From Prorocentrum cordatum (Eukaryota; Sar; Dinophyceae; Prorocentrales; Prorocentraceae): a DNA stretch of 64,000 bases. Positions 49,216 through 60,249 of this stretch are shown here, piece by piece. Positions within the stretch are counted from its first letter, which is position 1. Each line of letters starts with the position of its first letter. The notes below the pieces were generated by a model. It did no database searches and had not been told where the DNA came from. It worked only from the letters and a program-made list of their open reading frames with translations. The stretch is taken from contig CAUYUJ010005036.1 of assembly GCA_963575745.1 (NCBI GenBank), forward strand, positions 190,001 to 254,000, in the 5' to 3' direction. The position numbers were made by a program, and so were the translations under genes.

Positions 49216-49340
49216 CGCAAGGCGTGGTAACCCAAACTGCGAGAACTCCCTCGGCCCTTTAATCGCAAGGTGTGGTAACCAAGCCCGTAAACCATACACG
49301 TCTTACCAATCGCCAGGTGTGGTAACCCCTCTTGTGATCA
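49205..49340 (+). repeat. ATCGCAAGGTGTGGTAACC triplet
   Basis: ATCGCAAGGCGTGGTAACCC, ATCGCAAGGTGTGGTAACCA and ATCGCCAGGTGTGGTAACCC occur at about 49,212, 49,261 and 49,310, roughly 49 bp apart. Confidence 0.85.
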
Positions 49341-49479
49341 GTTGGTTTTGCTGATTGCGAATCGGCTTCGCATGAAGTTTCGATACTGCTTCACGACAGC
49401 GCCAAGGCCTCATGACTTAGCTCTTCCATGGCCCATTCTCCGAGAGAGGGGGCCGGCGGCAGGGGGCGAAACCCTTACG

Positions 49480-49573
49480 GATAATAATGATGATAATAAT
49501 AATAATGATAATGATAATAATACTAATAATAGTAGTAATAATAGTCGTAGTAGTAATAAACATAATAATACTA

Positions 49574-49662
<89 letters not shown>

Positions 49663-49669
49663 AACGAGA

Positions 49670-49740
<71 letters not shown>

Positions 49741-49745
49741 AATAC
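49480..49745 (+). repeat. (ATA/ATG)n microsatellite
   Basis: AATAAT-type units to 49,570, then a GAT array interrupted once by ATAACGAGA. Acidic or Met/Ile runs read from it are spurious. Confidence 0.95.
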
Positions 49746-50855
49746 GGAGGAGCGGGAGGATCAACATGAGGCGTCCGAGAGGGTAAATCAGATGGAAAAG
49801 GAGACGCCAAAAGGCGAGATGAGACAGGATGGGAAAGCACGGAGGGGGGGATGATAGAAGAGGCATGTGGAGGGCGATGCTGAACACGATTGTGATCCAA
49901 CCGCACGTTTTCCAGGGCACTTGCGCTCACCCCTCGATTTTTGATTACGCCTGCCCCTGTTCGCGAAAGCGTTTCGCTCAGATTTGTGTTTGGAGCCTTG
50001 TGGTTGCGGGGGAGAGAAATAGTTACCATGGCGCCATTGGAACGCTGGGGCCCCTTGCATTCCATGAGCGCTCCTCCACCAGATGGACTTCGAAATGGCA
50101 CGGCGCACGAAAAAACATTGGTTGGCCTCCTCCCCCCCCCCCCCCTCCCCCGATCTCACTCCGCTCAGAACCGGTCCCTGGACCCCTCCTGGGGTCCGGG
50201 CTGGCCCGTCTTCCGAGCCCCGCTCAGCCGTGGCGACGAGAACCCCTCAGACACGCCCCAAAACCTTCAGAACGACGACGACGACGTCCTCGTCCTTCTT
50301 ATTTTCCTTCTGCCTCTTCCTCATGAGCTTTCCACTCCCCGCGCCCCCTGTCCCCCGTGCTCCCTCCTCCATCCGGTGCCCTCTTCATCGAGCACGTACC
50401 TTGCGAAGCCGCGCGTCGCATCGTCAACCTGTTTCCTTGTACTCCCCTGCCTGGTTCCTCCCTCCACTCTGGCTGTCCTACCTCCTCTTCCTCGTCCCCG
50501 TCCCCGTCCTCGTCCTCGTCCTCGTCGTTCTCCTCCTCCTCCATCTCACTGCGCTACCTCTTCCAAAACGCTTACTTTCCTCAACTTAATCCTCGCCGTC
50601 CTCAATCTTCCCTCTTCCCCTCTGCTATCCGCCTCCTCACGCCTTCTCATCCTCCTTGCCCTTCCATCTTCTCTCAGCACCCTGTCCTATTTCTCATCCT
50701 CCTGAGTCTCATCCTCCTTCCTTCGCGTCTCACCACCATCAGTTCCTCTCCTTCTCCTCATACGCGACAGACAGAACGATAGAGAGAGAGAAGGAGAGAC
50801 AAAAAAAGAGATTAAGACAAAACAATAAAGAGATAAAGAGAAGGATAGAGAGAGG
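49746..50855. other. Region before LINE-D, no gene recognised
   Basis: 50,270-50,760 is pyrimidine-rich on plus; 50,780-50,855 is purine-rich. No motif seen. Confidence 0.45.
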
Positions 50856-50925
50856 AGGAGGAGGAGGAGGAGGAGGAGGAGGAGGAGGAGGAGGAGGAGG
50901 AGGAGGAGGAGGAGGAGGAGGATAG
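50856..50925 (+). repeat. (GGA)n at the truncated 5' edge of LINE-D
   Basis: Twenty or more GGA units end exactly where LINE-D coding similarity begins. Confidence 0.9.
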
Positions 50926-52378
50926 AGGCTTGGAGAGGGACTCGGGCCCGAAATTCGGAGTACCCCACCGTCTCTGTTGGGACATTGTGCGTGAAAAGCT
51001 TAGGTCCAGCAAGGTCTCTTTCAAGGACAAGTCCACCATGAGGGTCCTCGCCAGCAACGCCATCTGGACTAGTGTCGCGGCCAGGAGGGCTGGCTACGAG
51101 ATCCCCTCGGCCTGTGCACTGTGTGGCCAGTACGAGGACACGCTCTGGCACAGGCTTTGGCAATGTCCAGCTTGCGCCGAAGTGCGAGAGCGGCTCGTGC
51201 CTGAAGATATCCTTGCTCTCGCGCTGGACTCGGAGTCGGGCGACTATGAACACACTCTATTCGTCCACGGCGCCTTTAAGCACCCTGGAGATGACCTTCC
51301 CAAGCCCTCGTCTGACGGTGTTGCGCACGTGGAATGGACGGTGAGCCCCCAGGCCTCCCTGGCCCTGCGAAAACTCACCCTGATCTCGGTCTCTGGGGTC
51401 TCGTTTTCCTGGACGGCAGTTGTCTCAAGCATCCTGTGGTTGAGCTTTCCCGTGCTGGTTGGTGCCTGGCCATGACGGATGATAACGCCAAACTGCTGTG
51501 TGAAATCACAGCCCCTGTCTGGGCTCCCTACCCTCAGACCCCCCCAGGCGGCCGAGTTTGGGGCGCTTGGGGGTCTTAACTTTTCCTTGGAGGCTGGAGC
51601 TGACTGCTTCAGCGACTGCAACAATGTGGTCGACCTTTTCCTCCAGGGCCCAGGCAGATACCTGTCTCCCAGGCTCCAGTATTCAGGGCGTTTAATTCAC
51701 GGTGCTGCTGGAGCTGGTTCGAGGATCACCAGCCTCACCAAGGTAGATGCTCACAAAGACCTGGACAAATCAGGCATCAGCGCTCGAGAGCGCTTCATAC
51801 GCCAAGGCAACTATTTTGCTGACTTGGGTGCCAAGCGCGCGGTGAGGTGGCACCCCAGTTTCTGTGCAGGAGATTTGGAACCAGTTGATTTAAAGGTCAA
51901 GATCGCCAGGTGTATGATGGACCTTGCTGCTGCCGTGCTGCCTCTCTTTCCTCGGGTGGAGTTTCGGGGGTTGGAGCGGGTTCCTCCTCCTCCTGCTCCT
52001 CCTGCTGCTCCAAGGAATCTTCACCAGTGGACCCATATGTCGGGGTTCTGGCGCTGTCGAGTCTGCTTGAAGGGCTCGGCGATCTCCGCCCGTCCTGCTG
52101 GGAGTTCGTGCCGAGGTCACAGCAGGCTCGACAGCGTTGTTTTAGATCGGCTCCAGCACCGAGTTCTCGCGCTGGAGGCTAGCGACTATTCGCATATGTT
52201 TTTCTGCCTCAGGTGTCGGTCCTACCCCTTTGGCGCCCAGGTGTGTAACTTGGGCAAGGTTTGCAAGCCGCCGACGACCACTGGCAACCGCAATTGGAAC
52301 AAAATCAGGCAAGGGAAGCACCCCGGTAAAGCGGGCGTGACTCTCGATTTGGACCTGGTCAACTCCTTGTTCCATTGA
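50926..52378 (+). pseudogene. LINE-D: 3' part of a non-LTR retrotransposon (zinc-binding, RNase H, C-terminal Cys motifs)
   Basis: Seen: frame 1 (50,930 to about 51,375) carries CALCGQYEDTLWHRLWQCP, the CCHC-type zf-RVT signature found after LINE reverse transcriptases. A shift leads to VFLDGSC, the first RNase H aspartate box, followed by RAGWCLAMTD. A second shift at a seven-C run (51,539-51,545) leads to QAAEFGAL (Glu box), SDCNNVVD (Asp box) and KVDAHKD with GNYFADLGAK (final Asp box). The end has CRVC and FFCLRCRSYPFG Cys pairs, and the stop is near 52,378. Known: RNase H removes the RNA strand of the RT product. The RT is absent because the element meets a (GGA)n array at 50,856-50,925, so it is 5' truncated there. 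The two frame changes compensate each other. The domain order is clear; activity is unlikely. Confidence 0.85.
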
Positions 52379-52569
52379 GATCTTCAGCCTCCTCGAGTGA
52401 GATGCCGTTGAGAAGCCGCTGAACCCAAAGCCTCTCACAGTACCTGGTTCCAGAGCTGTGGGAGGTGGCGGGGGAGGCGGCGAGTGCTCTCGGCATGCGG
52501 CCATGATTTTGTTGCGGCGCTGCATTCTTAGCCTCCAGTTTGCAGCATGGAGGTGCCGTGGATGGCAAA

Positions 52570-53020
52570 AAGAGGAGGAGGATGGAAGGAGGAGGAGGAG
52601 GAGGAGGAGGAGGAGGAGGAGGAGGAGGAGAGTGAGGAGGACAACGAGGATGAGGAGGGAGAAGGGGGGAGGAGGCAGAAGGGATTTGGGAGAGGAAGGA
52701 AGGAAGAAAGGAAGGAAGGAAGAAAGCAAGGAAGGAGGGATGAATAGGAGGGAGCAAGGTTGAAGCAGTGGCGGACCCGGCCGTGGCTGCGAGGAGGCGC
52801 CGCAGGAGGCCCCGAAGAGGCCCCAGGACCTCGATCCTCGAACCTTGAACATTAACCAGTGGATCCTCGATCCTTGAACATTAACGAGTGGATCCTCGAA
52901 CCTCGACCCTCGATCCTCGAACCTCGACCCTTGACCCTCGACCATCGAGCCTCGACTCGCGAACCTCGATCGTTGTACATCTCTCGATCGTCGACCCTCG
53001 ATCCTCGATCCTCGACGGCG
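52570..53020 (+). repeat. (GGA)n array and CCTCGA minisatellite
   Basis: A GGA array at 52,580-52,640 with GGAAGGAA runs to 52,740. 52,828-53,020 holds CCTCGAACCTCGACCCTCGA-type hexamer and 12-mer units, with CTTGAACATTAACNAGTGGA twice near 52,845 and 52,872. Confidence 0.9.
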
Positions 53021-53340
53021 AGCCGCCCACAACCAGGCGCAGGCGCCCGAGCGCCTCTGCGTCCGCGGACGCCGCCGGAGGCCGCGCCGCGGGGGGCCGG
53101 AGGCCCGCGGGCGCCGCCGGAGGCGGGGCGGCGGCCTGGCGGCAGCTGGCGTTGTCGCCAGCGCTGTCCGTCGTGGTCGCCCTCCTTCCTCCCTTCGCCT
53201 TCCCTCCCTTTGCCTTCCCTCCTCCTCCTCGAACGAGCCACCTCCCTCGGTGACTATAAGCCCTTGTAAGGGGCCCGTGACGAAGGAACTTGGAGAGGGA
53301 GGGTTTGGTTTATTACGACATCGTTGATGACTCTTGGGTT

Positions 53341-53412
53341 CCTCCTCCTCCTCCTCCTCCTCCTCCTCCTCCTCCTCCTCCTCCTCCTCCTCCTCCTCCT
53401 CCTCCTCCTCCA
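53341..53412 (+). repeat. (TCC)n array
   Basis: Twenty-four CTC triplets. Flanks 53,021-53,340 and 53,413-54,084 show no recognised gene; 53,940-54,070 has TTACTCACACTCAGAC-type units. Confidence 0.93.
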
Positions 53413-54084
53413 GGGGTCGCCGCCAGTCGTCGCCGCCGCCGCGTCGGTGGCTTCCGCAGCTCCCTCTGCACGGACCTTCTGCCCCCTCGGGGCGCGCGCC
53501 GTCGCGAGGCCGGCCCCGACCCCCTGGAGTGCTCCTCCCCGCTGGCCTCTGGGGCGGCTCGGGTGCTGCCCTGCCCGTGCGCGAGACGGCTGGGAGCCCA
53601 CGCGCGAAGGGGGCGTTGGGAGAGGAAGCGTGAGCAAAGACCAGGAAGCACCGAGCCCTCTCGGTCCCACCCCCCTACTTCCCTCCGGCTCCTCTCTCCC
53701 ATCACTCCCTCCCTCCGCTTCCGCCTCCACAGTGATACATCACGAAAACTACTCTCATCTCACTCCTGACTCCGTCCGGAAGATCATTCGCGGGATCTAT
53801 CCGCACACCGTTTATTTTCTGCATTGCAGATTTCAAGCTTTTATTTATCTTACGGCTTGTTCCCCATATCCTAAGATGGGGTTCTTGTTATTACTTGGAC
53901 GCCTCCTACTCCTCCTTCTTCCTCTTCTCCTCCCCTCTCCTCCTCATACCCAGATTTATTCATACACAGACTGACTCACACTCAGACTTACTCAGACACA
54001 CATATTTACTCACACACAAAATTACTCATACTCAGACCTACTCATACTCAGACCTACTCCTACTCAGACTTGCTCATGGTGAGA

Positions 54085-54835
54085 CTCACGCACGCCCCGT
54101 TCGCGGCCGTTTTGTGGGGATGCCTCAAGCGGTTTGCTTGTTTTCTGTCCCAACAGCCTTGGCTACCAGAGCAGATTGTGAGGATGTCTCAGGCGGGGCG
54201 CTGGTTCCAGCTCCCACTGAGGGGAGCCGCCAGGGGTTATCTCACGGTCCCGTTCGCGGCCGTGTTGTGGGGATGTCTCAAGCGGTTTGCCTGTTTTCTG
54301 TCTCAACATCCTTCGCTTTCGGAGCAGATGTGGAGGATGTCTCGAGCGAGGCGCTCATTTTCACCCCCCTAGGGTGAGCCGCCAGGGGTTATCTCACGGT
54401 CCCGTTCGCGGCCGTTTTGTGGGGATGCCTCAAGGGGTTTGCCTGTTTTCTGTCCCAACATCCTTCACTTTCGTAGCAGATTTGGAGGATGTCTCGAGCG
54501 AGGCGCTCACTTTCATCCCCTAAAGGGAGCCGCCAAGGGTTATCTCACGGTCCCGTTCGCGGCCGTTTTGTAGGGATGTCTCAAGCGGTTTGCATTTTCT
54601 GTCCCAACATCCTTCGCTTTCGGAGCAGATTTGGAGGATGTCTCGAGCGAGGCGCTCATTTTCACGCCCCTAAGGGGAGCCGCCAAGGGTTATCTCACGG
54701 TCCCGTTCGCGGCCGTTTTGTGGGGATGTTTCACGCGGTGTGCATGCTTTCTGTTCCAACATCCTTCGCTTTCGGAGCAGATGTGGAGGATGTCTCGAGC
54801 GAGGCGCTCATTTTCACCCCCAGGTGGGCCAGACT
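54085..54835 (+). repeat. 153-bp tandem repeat, five units
   Basis: GTTCGCGGCCGTTTTGTGGG occurs at about 54,099, 54,252, 54,405, 54,558 and 54,706. Each unit also holds TCGCTTTCGGAGCAGAT and GAGGATGTCTCGAGCGAGGC. The unit is a multiple of three. Confidence 0.96.
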
Positions 54836-54889
54836 TTGAGGATGTCTCGATCGGTTTGCCTGTTTTGGTGGCCAGGCTCGTGGGGGCAG

Positions 54890-55545
54890 ATTCTTTTCAG
54901 GATGCCACAGGAGGCTCCAACATGCTCCAGGAGGCCCCAGAGACAACATGAGGTCGCAGGAGGCATCAGGAGGCCACATAAAGACTCAAGAGGCCACAGG
55001 ATGTCCCAAGAGGCTCCATGAGGCCCCAGGAAGCTCCAGAAGGCTTCAGGAAGCCACAAGAGGCCCAGGAAGCCACAGGAAGCGCCAGGAGGCCTCGGAA
55101 AGCAACAGGAGGCCCCGAGAGGCCCCAGGAGCAGGAGGCCTCAGACGGCAACAGGAGTGGCTCCAATCCCATGTGTTTTATGTGTGTTCTTATCGATTGG
55201 GCCTCACCTGGAGCACGATTCCTTGATGTCACACGTATGTTTTATATATGTTGTCCCTCTCCTGTGTACACAATCCTACATGTTTTACTTATGTTCCTGT
55301 ATATTGGGCCTCTCCTGGGGCACGAGTCCGTGGTGTTTTACATATGTTCCTATAGATTGCCCTTCTCCTGTGGCTCTGATCCGTAATTTTTTATGTCTGT
55401 ATGTTGCTTTAGATTGGGCATCTCCTGGGGCACGAAGCCTCCCTAGGAGGTCCCAGGAGGCCCCAAGAGGCTCCTGGAGACCCCAGGAAGCCCCAGGAGG
55501 TTCCAGGAGGCCCCAGGAGGCCTCAGGCTCATGCGCAGAGACGCG
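54890..55545 (+). repeat. AGGAGGCCCCAGGAAGCC repeats around a 60-bp repeat
   Basis: 54,890-55,150 and 55,440-55,535 are built of AGGAGGCCCCAGGAAGCC variants. Between them (55,170-55,430) a unit of about 60 bp, TGTTTTATATATGTTCCTAT then GGGCCTCTCCTGGGGCACGA, is repeated about four to five times. Confidence 0.9.
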
Positions 55546-56124
55546 CTCGTACTACTGAGGCTCATTCGCACTCCAATTCATTCGCAATTGAATTCATGTC
55601 CAGACCGTCACAACTGAAGCCCGATTTTATTCGAAAGCTCTTGCGCCCAGACATTCACGGCGGACAGGTCCATGCGAATAGATGCACATAGGGGGAGCTC
55701 CACGCAGTGAACAACTATACAGTCCGATTGTTTCAAACTACTGTTCCCGCTGGAGCGCGAGCCTCATTTTCGGATCGGCGCTTCCAATCGTCTCAGCATG
55801 GCGCGCGCGCGCTCCAGCGCGGGACACTTCCTGGATCCCTTTTCCATCGATGTCGTCCCCCTCAGATCCCCTCCTCTGAGTTCCCCTGGTCCTGCTGCTG
55901 CTCCGCTTCTGCAACTCCAGCTCCTGCTGCTGCTGTTCGCCATCGTCCTCGTCCTTCCCCATCCTCATCCTTTTCCTCCTGCTCATCCTCCACCGTCTGC
56001 TCCAGTGTACGCAGCTTCGAGCTTCTGTTGCGCATAACACGATGAGGTCACGTTTGGAGTTCCAGGTCTGCTATAACACGCGTCGGCGGATGGAGAAAAA
56101 ACGGCGCAGTGGGAAAGGATGGGC

Positions 56125-56823
56125 GGGAGGAGTAGGATGTCAGATATGGCATGAGCGCACGTAGCTTGTCCCTTCCCTCTCTCCCTCGTCCTCCTCCTCT
56201 TCCTCCTCATCCTTCCTCCTCCTCGTCCCCTTCCTCCTCCTCCTCCTCCGCCTTCTCCTCCTCCTCCTCCTCCTCCTCCTCCACATCCCCTCCCTCCCCC
56301 TCCTCCCTCCTCCTCCTCCTCCTCATCCTTCCTCCTCCTCGCCGCTTCCTCTCCTCCTCCTCCTCCTCCTCCTCCTCCTCCTCCTCTCCTCCTCCAGATC
56401 CCCCTCCTCCTCCACATCCCCCTCCTCTCCTCCTCCTCCTCATCCTTCCTCCTCCTCCCCTCCCCCTTCCTCCTCCTCTCCTCCTCCTCCTCCTCCCTCC
56501 TCCTCCTCCTCCTCCTCCTCCTCCCTCCACATCCCCTCCTCCCTCCTCTCCTCCTCCTTCTCCTTCCTCCTCCTCGTCCCTCCCTCCTCCTCCTCCTCCT
56601 TCTCCTCTTCCTCCTCCTGCTCCTCCTCCCTCTCCCTCCTCCTCGCATTCCTCCTCGCATCCTCGCATCCTCGCATCCTCCTTCCTCCTCCTCCTCCTCC
56701 TCCTCCTCCTCCTCCTCCTCCTCCTCCTCCTCCCTCCGATGGGCGGGAGGAGTATAATGTCAGATATGGCATGAGCGCACGTAGCTTGTCCCTACCCTCT
56801 CTCCCTCGTCCTCCTCCTCTTCC
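56125..56823 (+). repeat. (TCC)n block flanked by an ~85-bp direct repeat
   Basis: GGGCGGGAGGAGTAGGATGT then CAGATATGGCATGAGCGCAC at 56,123-56,212 recurs at 56,738-56,823 with three differences. Between them lie about 530 bp of CTC with CCT and CAT breaks. 55,546-56,122 shows no gene. Confidence 0.93.
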
Positions 56824-57029
56824 CCCGGCTCCCCCTCTCTCTTCCTCTCGGCCTCTTAGTTCTCCGAGCGTGGCCACTCCCCCCTCCAGGGCCAGTCGGC
56901 CCTGGGGGGCATGATCAAACAAGCTTCCTCGCGACCTGTGGCTGTGGCACGAGAAAATCTGTAGAGGTGAATGAGAGAAATGACGAGGGAGGAAGGGGTG
57001 GGGAGGCGAGGGGATGGAAGATCGGCTCC

Positions 57030-57110
57030 CCCTCCCTCCTCCCCCTCCCTCCTCCTCCTCCTCCTCCTCCTCCTCCTCCTCCTCCTCCTCCTCCTCCTCC
57101 TCCTCCTCGC
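57030..57110 (+). repeat. (TCC)n array
   Basis: About eighteen CTC triplets after a CCCTCCCTCC lead. Confidence 0.92.
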
Positions 57111-57285
57111 CTGGTTGCTCGGGGTGTCGCCAGCGCTCCGCGGGTGCCCCCGGCGGCCGACGACTTCGGAGGAGGGCGCGCGGGATGCGGCTGGGCTTTC
57201 GGTCGGGCACGTCCTCCCACGAGCAGAGTCTGGAAGAAGAATAGGAAACAGTCAAGACATAGGAGCGCGTTTCTTTATGTTCGGC

Positions 57286-57435
57286 GATGACGGGCGTCAT
57301 GGGGGGGGGGGGGGCGGAGGGGGGTATGACATGACGCCCCCCCCCGCCGTGTGGTTCCGGCACCACAGCGGCACTGGGGGGGGAGCGTTACGTCATAGGG
57401 GGGGGGAGCGGGGGCCATGACGCCCGTCATGCCCC
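57286..57435. repeat. Small foldback with ATGACGGGCGTCATGG ends
   Basis: GATGACGGGCGTCATGGGG at 57,286 and CCATGACGCCCGTCATGCCCC at 57,415-57,435 are inverted, and each end is itself near-palindromic. Long G or C runs and CGTCAT/ATGACG lie inside. About 150 bp. Confidence 0.75.
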
Positions 57436-57468
57436 AAACAATAAAAAAAAACGGGCTCTAGTCAAATA

Positions 57469-57690
57469 TAGTCGGGAGAACACGAAACATCGTCACCATA
57501 CAGTTGGACTTGATTGGAGAGGACACGCGAGAGGACACAGGACCCTTCTGAGAGCCACACCGCCGAGGGAAAGCAGGAGGCACGGGTCGCGAGACACAGG
57601 ACACAAAATACCCTTGATTTGGCAGGGTCGACCTACTAATCCGGGCCGACTGTAGTCGGGAGAGCACGAAACATCGTCACCATACGATTG
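57469..57690 (+). repeat. 38-bp direct repeat pair
   Basis: TAGTCGGGAGAACACGAAAC then ATCGTCACCATAC occurs at 57,469-57,506 and, with G for A, at 57,653-57,690. The rest of 57,436-58,380 shows no recognised gene. Confidence 0.85.
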
Positions 57691-58726
57691 TCCTACTACT
57701 CAGGAATGTTCCTCCTGCGGAAGGGGCGTGCCCGACGTAAGGCTGGGCTCGCCTCTCCCCCCCCCCGCCACGACCCGACGGTCCATGTCGCCTCCCCCCT
57801 CCTCCGGGCCGTGGCCCGGGGGCGAAAATGCCGCCCCTGCAGAGCTCTGGGCGGGGGATGCTGAGCCCGCTGAGGCCAGCCCTGGACGCCTTCTTGGGGC
57901 TGTCGCTCTTCGAGTCGGGCATCGACTACAGAACTGATCCACCCCCAAGTATGACTTTCTCGTCGAGCCCACAAAACATACATGGAACGATCTACGGGCA
58001 GTCTACGAATTCTCGAGGATTCGACGAGAAAATCAATTTTCGGGTAAACCAACTCCGTAGTCGATCCCCTACTCGATTTCCGTGCGCAATCCCAACCCTC
58101 GCCACCCTCGATTGTCCACCGAGGCCCCCCACGCCTGGTCGGATATTTCTGGCCATGGGCCCCCGACCCAGACCTGTCGACCCTTTTTGCGGGGCCAGCT
58201 GTCCATGCAGCGCATTTTGTTGTGATTATCCTGGATCGGCAAACTTTTCATGCTGTCGTTCTTGACGGTCCACCAGGGCTCATCAACAGCCCCAACAGAA
58301 GCCCAAAATAAGAAAACTCCGCCTTGCCCTTGCAAAGACACTGAAGGCCTGGGTCCTCCTCGATCCTCCTCTGAGCCCCATCCCAGGTGCCGACGACGAC
58401 CACGACGACGACAACGACCTCATCGGCGTCGTCGGCGCCGTCGGATACCACGACGACGCCGACGACGACGCCGTTGTCTGCGCCCCCAGCGTGAGCAGTC
58501 GGCGGCGCGGCGCCGCGGCGCCGCCGCGCACTGGGCGGCCCTCGCCTTGGACACGCCGCCCGCGGGGCCTGCGCCGCCCTGCGCCCTGGCGAAGGCCGAG
58601 GCCCGAGGCCGGAGCTCCGGCGGCCGCGAGGCCCCGGGCGCCGCGGCGCGCGGCGGCGGGCCGGCCTCTGGGCGGAGGCGGCGGCGCCGACACGGCGCCG
58701 CCGCCTCTGGCCCCGATGACGGCGCC

Positions 58727-58894
58727 TAGGGGGCCTCATGCGAGCCCTACCCCCTGCCCCCCACGACTTCTGAGGGGGGGATGGTGAGGTTCGCTTCGCC
58801 CGATGCACGCCCGAACGAAGTGAACCCCACCCTCCCCCTCAGAAATCGTGGGGGGTAGGGGTAGGGTTCGCATGAGGCCCCCTAGACGCAGAGA
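58727..58894. repeat. ~75-bp-arm inverted repeat
   Basis: GCCTAGGGGGCCTCATGCGA to GGTTCGCTTCG on the left is mirrored by CGAAGTGAACCCCACC to GCATGAGGCCCCCTAGACGC on the right, with a loop of about 17 bases. (CGACGA)-type runs lie outside both arms (58,385-58,480 and 58,895-58,990), extending the partial complementarity. Confidence 0.9.
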
Positions 58895-59279
58895 CCGCCG
58901 TCGCCGCCTACGGCGACGACGCCGACGGTCGGCACCGTCGTCGTCGGCGGCGTCGGCGGCGCCGTCGTGGGCGTCGTCGTGGGCGTCGTCGTTGGCGCCA
59001 TCCGAGGATCGAGGATTCGGGAGTTTCCATAAAAATGCTCCTGACCGAAGGTCTCGCCAACTTTTCCGCGCTATTCGGGAGCCCCAGGGGCCCTCTGCGC
59101 CTCGCGAGGGGTGTTCTGGAGGCCGTTGGGGCCTCGGCCTCGGCATTGCCGTCGTCGGCGTTTTCGTCGGCACCATCGTCCAATCGGCGTTTTCGTCGGC
59201 ACCGTAGTCCAAGGACGCAGGCATCAGGTGGCTCGAAAACAGTAGAGACCGATGTGTTTCGACAGATTGGGCCCTTTAC

Positions 59280-59430
59280 GGATGGATGGACAGGCCTTTT
59301 CCAAAACGTGGGTCTCGCCTTATCGCCGCGCACATTTCGCTGTAAACGTCCACCAACTACCTGGATGGACGGCATGTGGTTCTCGAAATGTGGCTCTCGC
59401 CTTAGAGCCGCGAACATTCGTCTGTCAGGT
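59280..59430 (+). repeat. Diverged direct repeat pair
   Basis: AAAACGTGGGTCTCGCCTTA then TCGCCGCGCACATTTCG and CGAAATGTGGCTCTCGCCTT then AGAGCCGCGAACATTCG are related copies about 80 bp apart. 58,990-59,745 otherwise shows no gene. Confidence 0.65.
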
Positions 59431-60249
59431 CCCAACTAAATATGGTCGCAAGCGTGAGCATGTAGGTACAACAGCCACGGGTTCGGATTGAGGTTCCTTC
59501 TCGAGAAGGGGGCCCGAGAACTCCACGACAATACGGCCAGTAGCGTCGCTCACCTTTGACACGGATGTGGGGCTGCTCACTTTCACAACGGGGAGCTCGC
59601 CCGAAAGGTATGCACATGGAGCGCTCGTCTCTCAAGCGGGCGCTTCCCTCCCGCACTTGGTGAGGAGGAAAGCCTGCAGAAACTGAGGGAGAGACTTGGG
59701 ACGGGAGGGCGTACTGCAGCATCGTTGACGCATCCTGGGGTTACCCTGATCCTCCTCCTCCTCCTCCTCCTCCTCCTCCTCCTCTTCCTTCACCCCACCG
59801 TTCGGGGGTGGGGGGGCTGGCCGGAAGTAAGCTTTAGGGTGAGCAAGCGGTGGGAGGAATCAGTACGATTTGAAGCCAACCTACGAAACTGCCTACATCC
59901 TGATAGGGTGTTCGAACATATCCAGCCGTGGCGACGCGAGCCACCAGAAGCGCCCAAAAAAATCCGAATCGACTCCGACGTCGTCGTTGACGTCGTCGTC
60001 GTTGCTCATCCAACCTCGATTTCGCCCTCCTCCCTCCCCGTCTTCCGCCGCTCCCGCCAAGCCCGAGAGGAGGATAAGACAATGAGGATGGTGGGGAGGG
60101 AAGAAGAGGAAGATGAGAACGGGGAGGAGGAGGAAGGGAACAGATATGGCAAAAGAGGGGTAACATTAATACTGGCAAACAAAGGGATACATATACAGCG
60201 GATGAGACGAAGAAGGAAGAGAGCGAGAAAGGAGGAGAGGCAAGAGAGG

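Noticed and set aside
50770-50860. (GAGA)n/(GGA)n tract as a regulatory GAGA element
   Set aside because: Such purine tracts occur throughout the window without relation to genes.
59828-59840. Telomere repeat TTTAGGG
   Set aside because: Single occurrence, not tandem.
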